A stretch of DNA of 64,000 nucleotides from Streptomyces sp. CB01881 (GCF_002953255.1 NZ_CP026498.1:10249835-10313834), one strand, 5' to 3'. Shown: positions 52,978-62,452, counted from the stretch's first letter. Notes: generated from the letters alone by a model not told the origin. Numbers and translations are program-made.

Positions 52978-53347
52978 ATGGTGGCCGACGGCACGTGGTT
53001 CGTGCTGGTCCAGGAGGACTACGAGAACCACCCGGACGAGGGCGGGGCGCACTGGAGGCTGGACGTCGAGCAGGAGGCGCGCTCGCTGGAGGAGGCCCGG
53101 GAGACCGCCGAACACCTGGCTCGCACGTACCGGCCCGGGCGTTCGTGGGGTTTTGCCCGCTGGAGCGAGCGCCCCCGGCGCGGCATCTACCGGCTGGCGG
53201 ACGGCTCCTTCCTGGTGTCGCTCCACGACGGGCTCCAGAAGGCCTCGTTTCCGGGTCTCCCTGGGCGAGTTGGTCGAGGAGATCAAGTACACCGGGCCGG
53301 TGCCGCCCCCGAACTGGAGCGAGGGCCGGTTCCTCGGCCGCGGATGA
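52978..53347 (+). pseudogene. Small hypothetical gene interrupted by a single-base frameshift
   Basis: The frame from ATG 52978 reads GTWFVLVQEDYENHPDEGGA, HWRLDVEQEARSLEEARETA and GIYRLADGSFLVSLHDGLQKA. At about 53245 one extra T shifts the frame; deleting it gives FRVSLGELVEEIKYTGPVP and PPNWSEGRFLGRG to a stop at 53347, about 122 residues in total. Both parts look like one compact protein of unknown role. A sequencing error is possible. Confidence 0.7.
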
Positions 53348-53521
53348 CCTGGCGGAGGTGTTCACGGACCGGCAGGCCGATGCAGCCGGCGGGCGGGTGC
53401 GGGGCCACCGGTGGCCCGGCCACGTATGCCGGATGCGGGCCCGCCTCCGCGCCGGCTCGATGCTGCGCTCCCGTGCCGGGGCGTCGTCAAGGCCCCGCGT
53501 CAGGACGGCGTCAGGACGGCG

Positions 53522-54262
53522 TCAGGACGGGGCGAGGACGCAGAACTCGTGGCCTTCCGGGTCGGCCAGGCACGTCCACGGGACATCGCCCTGGCCGACG
53601 TCGAGGTCGGTGGCGCCGAGGGCCCGCAGCCGGGCCACCTCCGCCTCCTTGTCGTCACCGGGGTACGGCAGCAGGTCGAGATGGACGCGGTCCGGCACGG
53701 TCTTCACGTCGGGCGTGCGGAGGAACTCGAGATACGGGCCGCCACCCTTCGCTGAGCGGAACACCGCCTGATCGTCGGTCACCGCGTGCAGGGTCCAGTC
53801 CATCGCCTCGCCCCAGAACCGGACCATGGCCCGCGGGTCCGCGCAGTCGACCACGATGGCGGCGATCGGCCCGGTGTCCCGGTAGACCTCCCGGGGTTCC
53901 AGCACGCAGAACTCGTTGCCCTCGGGGTCGGCGAGGACCGTCCACGGCACGTCGCCCTGGCCCACGTCGGCGGGCGTCGCACCGAGAGCCCGCAGGCGCG
54001 CGACCAACTCCGCCTGGTGGGCCGCAGAGGTGGTGGCGAGATCGATGTGCACACGGTTCTTCGTCGTCGTCTTGAGTTCCGGGACGGGAATGACGTCGAC
54101 GCAGACGAAGACCGGGTCCGGCCACACGGGGCCGCCCGCCGGTCCGACGTAGGTGACCACGCCGGGGCTGTAAGCACTCCAGCCGAGCGCCTCCGCCCAG
54201 AACCGGCCGACCGCCGACGCGTCAAGGGCCTTGATGTTCACCTGAACAGGTCGCAGTGCCAT
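53522..54262 (-). CDS. VOC superfamily (glyoxalase/dioxygenase-like) two-domain protein
   Basis: A 246-residue protein with two similar glyoxalase-fold halves of about 120 residues. Half 1 shows VNIKALDASAVGRFWAEALG, NRVHIDLATTSAAHQAELVA, and a closing DPEGNEFCVLEP. Half 2 shows IVVDCADPRAMVRFWGEAMD, DRVHLDLLPYPGDDKEAEVA and DPEGHEFCVLAP. The H and E residues in these motifs are the usual metal ligands. Substrates vary widely (antibiotic binding, dioxygenation, epimerisation). The start is ATG 54262. Downstream (53499-53530) is an 11-bp tandem repeat, GTCAGGACGGC. Confidence 0.9.
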   Translation of the reverse strand: MALRPVQVNIKALDASAVGRFWAEALGWSAYSPGVVTYVGPAGGPVWPDPVFVCVDVIPVPELKTTTKNRVHIDLATTSAAHQAELVARLRALGATPADVGQGDVPWTVLADPEGNEFCVLEPREVYRDTGPIAAIVVDCADPRAMVRFWGEAMDWTLHAVTDDQAVFRSAKGGGPYLEFLRTPDVKTVPDRVHLDLLPYPGDDKEAEVARLRALGATDLDVGQGDVPWTCLADPEGHEFCVLAPS

Positions 54263-54504
54263 GCCGGTGATCCTATGCACCCGCTCGCCAGCCTCACCGG
54301 CGCACTCGCCCGGCAGGGACCGGTTCACCGGACGCGACCACCCGGTAGCCCTGGCCGGCCGTCGTGTCCGGTGGCCGTCGAGGGCGTGTTCTGTCCCGCA
54401 CAGGCGACCGGAAGCGGCGGGCGGCGGGCGGCGGGCCGGGTCGGGTCGGGCTTCGGCAGGTCGTCGGGGGAGTCACCTTCCTGTCGGTCGCCTTTCCTGG
54501 TCGG

Positions 54505-55005
54505 TCACCTTTCCTGGTCCTTGACCTCCAGCGCCTGTCTCGCCAGGCCTATGAACGCGACGAAGGCCTCCCGGAACTCCAGGTACGCGGCGTCGTATTC
54601 GCGTCTCCTCCCGGGACTGGCGTCACCGATGAGCGCCTTGAGCAACGGCTGCACGCGTCGCGCCATCTGCCGCACCTGCTCCGCTGCGGCGGAAACCTCG
54701 GCAGGACCATCGAGCCGGACTTCGTGGGTCGCCCTGAGGACACCGACCCACAGTCCGCTGTTCGCCACGACCGAGGAGTCTGCCAGCCAGGACTGCCGCT
54801 TGGACAGCCCGCGTGTCGACCACTGCCGGAACCGGTGGCGGCCGGGCGGCATCCCCGCCAACTGCCGCTTCCATCCGCCGACTACGGCTTCCAGCCACAC
54901 ATGCGGGTGGTGCGGCGCAGGGGGTGCCAGGAAAACAAGCAGGCATGATTGCTTTTTCTTCGCGCCGGTGCCACGCTGCTGCGCGACGGCAAGGATTGTG
55001 GCCAC
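54505..55005 (-). CDS. Hypothetical protein divergent from the AtuA operon
   Basis: A possible 166-residue protein (GTG 55005). Only the C-terminal ~95 residues look protein-like: LWVGVLRATHEVRLDGPAEV, SAAAEQVRQMARRVQPLLKA and YDAAYLEFREAFVAFIGLAR, a helical pattern common in small uncharacterised streptomycete proteins. The N-terminal part is atypical, so the true start may be internal or the gene may be damaged. No family recognised. Confidence 0.45.
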   Translation of the reverse strand: MATILAVAQQRGTGAKKKQSCLLVFLAPPAPHHPHVWLEAVVGGWKRQLAGMPPGRHRFRQWSTRGLSKRQSWLADSSVVANSGLWVGVLRATHEVRLDGPAEVSAAAEQVRQMARRVQPLLKALIGDASPGRRREYDAAYLEFREAFVAFIGLARQALEVKDQER

Positions 55006-55024
55006 CGGTAGGGGAGGCGTGCCT

Positions 55025-56758
55025 GTGGGGTCGCGTGCAGTGTTGCGGGTCGGAAATGCGTCGGGGTTCTACGGGGACCGCTTCTCGGCGGTCCGGGAGA
55101 TGCTGACGGACGGGCCGCTGGATGTGCTGACCGGGGACTACCTGGCGGAGCTCACCATGCTGATCCTGGCGAGGGACAGGCTCAGGGATCCGTCCCTCGG
55201 GTATGCGAAGACGTTCCTGCGCCAGATGGAGGAGTGCCTCGGCCTGGCACTGGAACGCGGGGTACGGATCGTGGTCAACGCGGGAGGGCTGAACCCGGCC
55301 CGACTCGCCGAGGCGATCAGGGAGTTGGCCAAGCGCCAGGGGCTGGAGGCCGCCGTCGGGCACGTCAAGGGCGACGACCTGCTGCCGCGACGGGCCGAAC
55401 TCGGACTGCCCGAGGGTCTGCTGGCGGCCAACGCCTATCTCGGCGCCTTCGGGATCGCCGAGTGCCTCAAGGGCGGGGCGGACGTGGTCGTCACCGGGCG
55501 GGTGACCGACGCGGCGCTGGTCGCCGGGCCCGCCATCGCCCACTTCGGCTGGGATGCGAGCGAGTTGGACGCTCTCGCCGGGGCCGTCGTGGCCGGGCAC
55601 GTGCTGGAGTGCGGCGCGCAGGCGACCGGCGGCAACTACGCGTTCTTCCGCGAGCACGACGTCGTCCGGCCGGGCTTCCCGCTCGCCGAACTGCACGCCG
55701 ACGGCTCCAGCGTGATCACCAAGCACCCGGGCACCGGCGGGGCGGTCACCACGGGCACCGTCACCGCCCAACTCCTGTACGAGACCGGCGGGGCGCGCTA
55801 CCTGGGCCCGGACGTGACGGCCCGGCTGGACACCGTCCGGCTCACGCAGGAGGGGCCGGACCGGGTCAGGATCGACGGGGTGCGCGGAGAGGCGCCGCCG
55901 CCGACCCTCAAGGTCGGCCTGAACCGGCTCGGCGGGCACCGCAACGAGGTGGTCTTCGTCCTCACCGGGCTCGACATCGAGGCCAAGGCCGCCCTGGTGC
56001 AACGGCAGTTGGAGGAGGCCCTGCCGCCGGACGCGCGCCCCGCCGAGCTGCGCTGGACGCTGGCCCGGACCGACCATCACGACGCCGCCACCGAGGAGAC
56101 CGCCTCGGCACTGCTCCGGCTCACCGCCCGGGACCGTGACCCGGCCAAGGTGGGACGCGAACTCGGCAAGGCGGCCGTCGAGTTGGGCCTGGCCGGATAT
56201 CCCGGATTTCACCTCACCGCCCCGCCCGGACCGGGTGCTCCGTACGGGGTGTTCACGGCCGCCCACGTCGACGCCGGGAAGGTCGAGCAGACGGCAGTGC
56301 TGCCGGACGGCCGCCGGATCGCCGTCCCTCCCGCGCCGGCCGCCGAACAACTGGCCGCCCAGCGGCTGGTAGCCGACCCCACGGCCCCAGACCCCACGGC
56401 CCCAGACCCCACGGCCGACCAGGGACCGACGCGCCGCGCCCCGCTCGGCCTGGTGGCCGGTGCGCGCAGCGGCGACAAGGGCGGCGACGCCAACCTCGGC
56501 GTCTGGGCCCGGGATGAGGCCGGCTGGCGCTGGCTCGCGCACACCCTGACCACCGAGCGGCTTCGCCAACTCCTCCCCGAGACAGCAGATTTGACCATCA
56601 CCCGGCACCTGCTGGCCAACCTCCGCGCGGTCAACTTCACCCTCGAAGGCCTGCTCGGTGAGGGCGTCGCCGCCCAGCACCGGTTCGACCCGCAGGCCAA
56701 GGCGCTGGGGGAGTGGCTGCGCTCCCGCCACCTCGACATCCCGGAGGCGCTGCTGTGA
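55025..56758 (+). CDS. Acyclic terpene utilisation (AtuA) family protein
   Basis: A 577-residue protein. GTG 55025 lies nine bases after GGGGAGG (GTG 55019 is an alternative). The family pattern is VLRVGNASGFYGDRFSAVRE, DVLTGDYLAELTMLILARDR, VRIVVNAGGLNPARLAEAIR, GADVVVTGRVTDAALVAGPA and CGAQATGGNYAFF; the C-terminal domain has LVAGARSGDKGGDANLGVWA. AtuA-like proteins sit with acyl-CoA carboxylases in terpenoid or branched-acid catabolism; their chemistry is unclear. A short direct repeat (ADPTAPDPTAPDP) joins the two halves. The stop overlaps the next GTG start. Confidence 0.9.
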   Translation: MGSRAVLRVGNASGFYGDRFSAVREMLTDGPLDVLTGDYLAELTMLILARDRLRDPSLGYAKTFLRQMEECLGLALERGVRIVVNAGGLNPARLAEAIRELAKRQGLEAAVGHVKGDDLLPRRAELGLPEGLLAANAYLGAFGIAECLKGGADVVVTGRVTDAALVAGPAIAHFGWDASELDALAGAVVAGHVLECGAQATGGNYAFFREHDVVRPGFPLAELHADGSSVITKHPGTGGAVTTGTVTAQLLYETGGARYLGPDVTARLDTVRLTQEGPDRVRIDGVRGEAPPPTLKVGLNRLGGHRNEVVFVLTGLDIEAKAALVQRQLEEALPPDARPAELRWTLARTDHHDAATEETASALLRLTARDRDPAKVGRELGKAAVELGLAGYPGFHLTAPPGPGAPYGVFTAAHVDAGKVEQTAVLPDGRRIAVPPAPAAEQLAAQRLVADPTAPDPTAPDPTADQGPTRRAPLGLVAGARSGDKGGDANLGVWARDEAGWRWLAHTLTTERLRQLLPETADLTITRHLLANLRAVNFTLEGLLGEGVAAQHRFDPQAKALGEWLRSRHLDIPEALL

Positions 56759-58353
56759 CCGTCCTGCCCACCCGCCTCGACCCGGCCGGCGCCGACCACG
56801 CCGAGCACCGCGCCGCGATGCTCGACAAGCTCGGCGCGCTGGCCGAGGAGCACGCCAAGGCGCTGGCCGGCGGCGGCCCGAAGTACGTCGAACGGCACCG
56901 GGGTCGCGGCAAGTTGCTGCCGCGCGAGCGGATCGAGCTGCTGATCGACCAGGACTCGCCGTTCCTCGAACTCTCCCCGCTCGCCGCCTGGGGCAGCGAC
57001 TACCCGGTGGGCGCGGCCCTGGTCACCGGCATCGGCGTGGTCGAGGGTGTGGAGTGCGTGATCACCGCCAACGACCCCACCGTCCGCGGCGGCGCCAGCA
57101 ACCCCTGGACGCTGCGCAAGGCCCTGCGCGCCAACGAGATCGCCCTCACCAACCGCCTCCCGCTGGTCAACCTGGTCGAGTCGGGCGGCGCCGACCTGCC
57201 CAGCCAGAAGGAGATCTTCATCCCCGGCGGCGCCCTCTTCCGCGACCTCACCCGCCTCTCCGCGGCCGGAATCCCCACCGTGGCGGTCGTGTTCGGCAAC
57301 TCCACCGCCGGTGGCGCGTACGTGCCGGGGATGTCCGACCACACCGTGATGGTGAAGGAGCGGGCCAAGGTCTTCCTCGGCGGGCCGCCGCTGGTGAAGA
57401 TGGCCACCGGCGAGGAGTCCGACGACGAGTCGCTGGGCGGCGCCGGCATGCACGCCCGCACCTCCGGCCTGGCCGACCACTTCGCCGTGGACGAGCCGGA
57501 CGCGCTGCGTCTGGCCCGCCGGATCGTCGCCCGGCTCGACCACCGCAAGCCCGGACCCGGCCCGGACGCGGCCGCCGCGCCGCCGAAGTACGACGAGGAG
57601 GAGCTCCTCGGCATCGTCCCCGGCGACCTCAAGGTGCCGTTCGACCCGCGCGAGGTGATCGCCCGGATCGTCGACGGCTCGGACTTCGACGAGTTCAAGC
57701 CGCTCTACGGCACCAGCCTCGCCACCGGCTGGGCCCGGCTGCACGGCTACCCGGTCGGCGTCCTCGCCAACGCGCAGGGCGTGCTGTTCAGCCAGGAGTC
57801 CCAGAAGGCCGCCCAGTTCATCCAGTTGGCCAACCAGCGCGACATCCCGCTGCTGTTCCTGCACAACACCACCGGCTACATGGTCGGCAAGGACTACGAG
57901 CAGGGAGGCATCATCAAGCACGGCGCGATGATGATCAACGCCGTCGCCAACTCCCGCGTGCCGCACATCTCCGTCCTCATGGGCGCCTCCTACGGGGCCG
58001 GCCACTACGGCATGTGCGGGCGGGCGTACGAGCCCCGGTTCCTGTTCGCCTGGCCGAGCGCCAAGTCGGCGGTGATGGGCCCGCAGCAACTGGCCGGTGT
58101 GCTGTCCATCGTGGCCCGGCAGTCCGCCGCCGCGAAGGGGCAGCCCTATGACGAGGACGCGGACGCCGCGATCCGGGCGATGGTCGAGCAGCAGATCGAG
58201 GCGGAGTCGCTGCCGGTCTTCCTCTCCGGCCGCCTCTACGACGACGGGGTGATCGACCCGCGCGACACCCGGACGGTGCTCGGACTCTGCCTCTCCGCGA
58301 TCCACAACGCGCCCGTCGAAGGCGCGCGCGGCTACGGCGTCTTCCGGATGTGA
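56755..58353 (+). CDS. Acyl-CoA carboxylase beta subunit (carboxyltransferase)
   Basis: A 532-residue carboxyltransferase of the methylcrotonyl/geranyl-CoA carboxylase type. It begins in a GTGA overlap and shows RHRGRGKLLPRERIELLIDQ, SPFLELSPLAAWGSDYPVGA, the biotin/CoA-binding loops VRGGASNPWTLRKALRANE and VESGGADLPSQKEIFIPGGA, and HISVLMGASYGAGHYGMCGR near the C-terminus. With the alpha subunit it carboxylates a beta-methyl-branched enoyl-CoA. Its pairing with AtuA and an acyl-CoA dehydrogenase supports terpenoid or leucine-type breakdown. Confidence 0.94.
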   Translation: MTVLPTRLDPAGADHAEHRAAMLDKLGALAEEHAKALAGGGPKYVERHRGRGKLLPRERIELLIDQDSPFLELSPLAAWGSDYPVGAALVTGIGVVEGVECVITANDPTVRGGASNPWTLRKALRANEIALTNRLPLVNLVESGGADLPSQKEIFIPGGALFRDLTRLSAAGIPTVAVVFGNSTAGGAYVPGMSDHTVMVKERAKVFLGGPPLVKMATGEESDDESLGGAGMHARTSGLADHFAVDEPDALRLARRIVARLDHRKPGPGPDAAAAPPKYDEEELLGIVPGDLKVPFDPREVIARIVDGSDFDEFKPLYGTSLATGWARLHGYPVGVLANAQGVLFSQESQKAAQFIQLANQRDIPLLFLHNTTGYMVGKDYEQGGIIKHGAMMINAVANSRVPHISVLMGASYGAGHYGMCGRAYEPRFLFAWPSAKSAVMGPQQLAGVLSIVARQSAAAKGQPYDEDADAAIRAMVEQQIEAESLPVFLSGRLYDDGVIDPRDTRTVLGLCLSAIHNAPVEGARGYGVFRM

Positions 58354-58364
58354 GGAACCCAGAC

Positions 58365-60308
58365 ATGGCCACAGAACGACCGATCACCCACCTGCTGGTC
58401 GCCAACCGGGGCGAGATCGCCCGCCGGGTCTTCCGTACCTGCCGGAGCCTGGGCATCGCGACCACCGCCGTCCACTCCGACCCGGACGCCGACGCCCCGC
58501 ACGTCCGCGAGGCGGACACCGCCGTGCGCCTGCCCGGCGCGGCGCCCGCCGACACCTACCTGCGCGCCGACCTGGTCGTCCAGGCGGCGCTCGCCGCCGG
58601 CGCCGACGCCGTCCACCCCGGCTACGGCTTCCTCTCCGAGAACGCCGGGTTCGCGCAGGCCGTCCTGGACGCCGACCTCACCTGGATCGGCCCGCCACCG
58701 GCGGCGATCGTCGCGATGGGCTCCAAGACCGAGGCCAAGCGGCTGATGGCCGCCGCCGGGGTGCCCGTGCTGGACGCCGTCACCGACCCCGTCGAGGCCG
58801 ACCTGCCGCTGCTGGTCAAGGCGGCCGCGGGCGGCGGCGGGCGCGGCATGCGGGTGGTCCGCCGGCTGGACGAAGTGGCCGGGCAGCTCGCCGCCGCCCG
58901 CGCCGAGGCGGCCAGGAGCTTCGGCTCGGACGAGGTCTTCTGCGAGCGCTACCTGCCCACCGGCCGGCACGTCGAGGTCCAGCTGCTCGCCGACGCGCAC
59001 GGCACCGTCTGGGCGGTCGGCGACCGTGACTGCTCCCTGCAACGGCGGCACCAGAAGGTCGTCGAGGAGGCGCCCGCGCCGGGGCTCCCGGAGCGGGTGC
59101 GGGAGGAGCTGCACGCCGCCGCGGTCAAGGCCGCGCGGGCGATCGGGTACGTCGGCGCGGGGACGGCGGAGTTCCTGCTGGCCGAGGACGGCCGGTTCTA
59201 CTTCCTGGAGATGAACACCCGCCTCCAGGTCGAGCACCCGGTGACCGAGGCCGTCACCGGCGTCGACCTGGTGGCACTCCAACTCGCCGTCGCCGAGGGC
59301 GGCAAGCTCGCCGGGCGGGCGCCTGAGCCGGTCGGCTGCGCGATCGAGGCCCGGCTCTACGCGGAGGACCCGGGCAGCGACTGGCGGCCTGCGACGGGCA
59401 CCGTCCACCGCCTCGAACTCCCACTTCCGCACACCGAGTTCGGCGGTGACGGGCCGACCGGCCTGCGGCTGGACTCCGGTGTCGGGAACGGCGACGAGGT
59501 CACCGTGCACTACGACGCGATGCTGGCGAAGGTGATCGCCTGGGCGCCGACCCGGTCGGCCGCCGCCCGGCGGCTGGCCGACGCGCTCGCCCGGGCCCGC
59601 ATCCACGGGCCTGCCACCAACCGGGAGTTGCTGGTGCGGACGTTGCGGCACCCGGCGTTCCTGGCCGAGCGGCTGCACACCGGATTCCTGGCCGAGCACG
59701 CGGCCGAACTCACCACCCAGGACGGCACGCACACCGCGCTCGCCGCCCTGGCCGCCGCCCTCGGCGACGCGGCGGCCCACCGCACCCCGTTGCCGTCGGG
59801 GTGGCGCAACCTCCCCTCCCAGCCACAGGTCAAGCGCTACCGCACCGACGACGGAACCGAGTTCGAGGTCCGCTACCGGCTCACCCGCGACGGACTGGCG
59901 GCCGAGGGCCACCCGGACACGGCCCTGCTCGCGTCCTCCGCGGAGCGGGTCACGCTGCGGACCGGCCTGCTCCGCCACACCTTCGACCTCGCCCGCCACG
60001 GCGACCGGGTGTTCGTCGACGCCCCCGGCGGCTCCACCGTACTCACCGTCCTGGACCGCTTCCCCGACCCCGCCGCCGACACCGACCCGGGTGCGCTGCT
60101 CGCCCCGATGCCCGGCACCGTCGTCCGGACGGCCGCCGCCGTCGGCGACACCGTCACCGCCGGTCAGCCGCTGCTCTGGCTGGAGGCGATGAAGATGGAG
60201 CACCGCGTCACCGCCCCCACCGACGGCGTCCTCGCCGAACTGCGCGCCGTCCCCGGCCAGCAGGTCGAACTCGGCACCCTGCTCGCCGTCGTGCAGCCGA
60301 AGTCGTAG
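58365..60308 (+). CDS. Acyl-CoA carboxylase alpha subunit (biotin carboxylase + BCCP)
   Basis: A 647-residue fusion. Residues ~5-450 are biotin carboxylase: LLVANRGEIARRVFRTCRSL, HPGYGFLSENAGFAQAVL, the ATP-grasp loop KAAAGGGGRGMRVVRRLDEV and FLEMNTRLQVEHPVTEAVTG. Residues ~575-647 are the biotinyl domain with the acceptor lysine in EAMKMEH at K610. The partner carboxyltransferase is the gene directly upstream (11-bp gap, GAGGAAC ribosome site). The size matches 3-methylcrotonyl-CoA carboxylase alpha subunits. Confidence 0.95.
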   Translation: MATERPITHLLVANRGEIARRVFRTCRSLGIATTAVHSDPDADAPHVREADTAVRLPGAAPADTYLRADLVVQAALAAGADAVHPGYGFLSENAGFAQAVLDADLTWIGPPPAAIVAMGSKTEAKRLMAAAGVPVLDAVTDPVEADLPLLVKAAAGGGGRGMRVVRRLDEVAGQLAAARAEAARSFGSDEVFCERYLPTGRHVEVQLLADAHGTVWAVGDRDCSLQRRHQKVVEEAPAPGLPERVREELHAAAVKAARAIGYVGAGTAEFLLAEDGRFYFLEMNTRLQVEHPVTEAVTGVDLVALQLAVAEGGKLAGRAPEPVGCAIEARLYAEDPGSDWRPATGTVHRLELPLPHTEFGGDGPTGLRLDSGVGNGDEVTVHYDAMLAKVIAWAPTRSAAARRLADALARARIHGPATNRELLVRTLRHPAFLAERLHTGFLAEHAAELTTQDGTHTALAALAAALGDAAAHRTPLPSGWRNLPSQPQVKRYRTDDGTEFEVRYRLTRDGLAAEGHPDTALLASSAERVTLRTGLLRHTFDLARHGDRVFVDAPGGSTVLTVLDRFPDPAADTDPGALLAPMPGTVVRTAAAVGDTVTAGQPLLWLEAMKMEHRVTAPTDGVLAELRAVPGQQVELGTLLAVVQPKS

Positions 60309-60321
60309 GAACGCGCCGGAG

Positions 60322-60370
60322 CCGCACCTGCCGCCCGAACCCGCACCTGCCGCCCGAACCCGCACCTGCG
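60322..60370. repeat. 19-bp tandem repeat after the carboxylase alpha gene
   Basis: CCGCACCTGCCGCCCGAAC at 60322-60340 and 60341-60359, then a partial third copy from 60360. It fills the 118-bp gap before the acyl-CoA dehydrogenase gene. Confidence 0.8.
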
Positions 60371-60426
60371 GCCGGGAGCCGCAGTCACCCGCCCCGTCAG
60401 CCGACCCCGCCCGGAAGGACCGGAAC

Positions 60427-61611
60427 ATGTCCGCACCGCGCACCACCCCCGGAAGCCCGTTGATCGAGAGCCCCGAACGCCAGGACCTGCGCCGTGCCGT
60501 GGCCGGTCTCGGCAACCGCTACGGCTCCGCGTACTACCTCGGAAAGGCCCGTGCCGGCGAGGCCGCCGAGGAGCTCTGGGCCGAGGCCGGCAAGGCCGGC
60601 TACCTCGGCGTCAATCTGCCCGTCGAGTACGGCGGCGGGGGCGGCGGCATCACCGACCTCGCCATCGTCCTGGAGGAACTCGGCACCGCGGGCTGCCCGT
60701 TGCTGCTGCTGATCGTCTCCCCGGCGATCTGCGGCACGGTCATCGCCCGCTACGGGACCGAGGAGCAGAAGCGGCAGTGGCTGCCCGGGCTCGCCGACGG
60801 CACCCGGAAGATGGCCTTCGGCATCACCGAGCCCGACGCCGGCTCGAACTCCCACCGCATCACCACCGTCGCCCGCCGCGACGGCGACGACTGGCTGCTC
60901 ACCGGGCGCAAGGTGTTCGTCTCCGGCATCGACCACTGCGACGCCGTGCTGTTCGTCGCCCGTACCGAGGACGCCCGCACCGGCAAGCTCAAGCCGGCCC
61001 TCTTCGTCGTCCCGCGGGAGACCCCCGGCTTCGAGTACCGGCCCATACCGATGGAACTCGTCGCGCCGGAGAAGCAGTTCCAGGTCTTCCTGGACGACGT
61101 CCGGCTGCCCGCCGAGGCGCTGGTCGGTGACGAGAACGCCGGGCTGCTCCAGCTCTTCGCGGGCCTCAACCCCGAACGGATCATGACGGCCGCCTTCTCG
61201 CTCGGCCTCGCCCGCCAGGCCCTGGGCAAGGCCGTCGGGTACGCCAAGGAGCGCACCGTCTGGTCGACCCCGATCGGCGCCCACCAGGGCCTCGCCCACC
61301 CGCTGGCCCAGTGCGCGGTGGAGATCGAACTGGCTCGGCTGATGACCCAGAAAGCCGGGCTGCTCTACGACGCGGGCGACGACCACGCGGCCGGCGAGGC
61401 GGCCAACATGGCCAAGTACGCGGCCGGCGAGGCCGCCGCCCGGACCGTCGACCAGGCCGTGCAGACCCTCGGGGGCAACGGCCTCACCCAGGAGTACGGG
61501 CTGGCCACCCTGCTGGCCGCCACCCGGGTCGGCCGGGTGGCGCCGGTCAGCCGGGAGATGGTCCTCAACTACGTGGCCCAGCACACCCTCGGCCTGCCAA
61601 AGTCCTACTGA
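60427..61611 (+). CDS. Acyl-CoA dehydrogenase
   Basis: A 394-residue FAD-dependent acyl-CoA dehydrogenase with GGAAGGA before ATG 60427. Characteristic parts are YLGVNLPVEYGGGGGGITDL, MAFGITEPDAGSNSHRIT (the ITEPDAGSN signature), VFVSGIDHCDAVLFVARTED, the flavin-domain arginines in ERIMTAAFSLGLARQALGKA, and QTLGGNGLTQEYGLATLLAA near the end. It introduces the alpha-beta double bond in acyl-CoA thioesters, the step that would feed the carboxylase encoded upstream. Confidence 0.94.
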   Translation: MSAPRTTPGSPLIESPERQDLRRAVAGLGNRYGSAYYLGKARAGEAAEELWAEAGKAGYLGVNLPVEYGGGGGGITDLAIVLEELGTAGCPLLLLIVSPAICGTVIARYGTEEQKRQWLPGLADGTRKMAFGITEPDAGSNSHRITTVARRDGDDWLLTGRKVFVSGIDHCDAVLFVARTEDARTGKLKPALFVVPRETPGFEYRPIPMELVAPEKQFQVFLDDVRLPAEALVGDENAGLLQLFAGLNPERIMTAAFSLGLARQALGKAVGYAKERTVWSTPIGAHQGLAHPLAQCAVEIELARLMTQKAGLLYDAGDDHAAGEAANMAKYAAGEAAARTVDQAVQTLGGNGLTQEYGLATLLAATRVGRVAPVSREMVLNYVAQHTLGLPKSY

Positions 61612-61738
61612 CGAGCCGCCGGGCGGACCCTCCGCCCGACCCGTCGCCCGACCGTTTACGCGAGCCGAGGACCGGACCCTCGCGCGGGCCGTCACCCGGG
61701 CCGTCACGCGGGCGGTCGCGCCGACCACCGGGACTCCC

Positions 61739-62452
61739 TCAGCGGACGGAGGAGAGATGGGCGAAGACCACGGTGTTGGACTCGTAGCCGGTCTTGCGGT
61801 CGAACTTGCCGCCGCAGGTGATCACCCGCAGTTCGGGACGGTCGGTCGCGCCGTGGACCAGGGCGTCCGGGAAGTCCTTCTTGGCGAACACCCGCACGTC
61901 GTCGATGGTGAACACCGCCGTCCGCCGGTCCTGGCGGACCACCTCGACGGCGTCATCCGGGCGGAGCAGGCCCAGCCGGTAGAAGACGGCCGGCCCGGTG
62001 CGGTTGTCGGCGTGCCCGATGGTGAGCGCGTTGCCGGCCGCCCCGGGGGTGACGCCGTCGCGGTACCAGCCGGCCAGGTTGCGCTGCTCCATCGGCGGGG
62101 TGGCCAGGTGTTGGGCGGAGTCCAGGCCGAGGCCCACCAGCGGGGCGTCCACCTTGATGGCCGGAATCCTGATCCGGGTGGGCGCCGACGCGGGCAGCGG
62201 CGCCGGCGCGGGCATGGCGGGCCCCGGCGACGACGGCCTGCCCGCCGACGCCGGGGCCGAGCCCGGGAGCGAACCCGGGGAGGGCGCCAGGGCGGCGGCC
62301 GGAGCGGGAGGCAGCGGCGGGCCGCCGCTGCCCGCGCTTCCGTCCTGCACCAGCCACGTCCCGGCGGCCACCGTCACGGCGACGGCCCCGGCCGTCAGAC
62401 GGCCGGGGCCCAGCGGCACGGCGCGGCGGTGCCGAGAGTCAGGACTCGGCAT
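61739..62452 (-). CDS. Class F sortase
   Basis: A 237-residue protein with an N-terminal hydrophobic segment (LTAGAVAVTVAAGTWLV) and a Pro/Ala-rich spacer. The sortase domain runs from RIRIPAIKVDAPLVGLGLDS to the end. The catalytic histidine is in NALTIGHADNRTGPAVFYRL, the cysteine in the ITCGGKFD motif (class F signature), and the arginine follows in the basic terminal strand. Class F sortases attach LPxTG-type proteins to actinobacterial cell walls. The likely partner surface protein, immediately upstream and overlapping by 14 bp, is broken. Confidence 0.92.
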   Translation of the reverse strand: MPSPDSRHRRAVPLGPGRLTAGAVAVTVAAGTWLVQDGSAGSGGPPLPPAPAAALAPSPGSLPGSAPASAGRPSSPGPAMPAPAPLPASAPTRIRIPAIKVDAPLVGLGLDSAQHLATPPMEQRNLAGWYRDGVTPGAAGNALTIGHADNRTGPAVFYRLGLLRPDDAVEVVRQDRRTAVFTIDDVRVFAKKDFPDALVHGATDRPELRVITCGGKFDRKTGYESNTVVFAHLSSVR

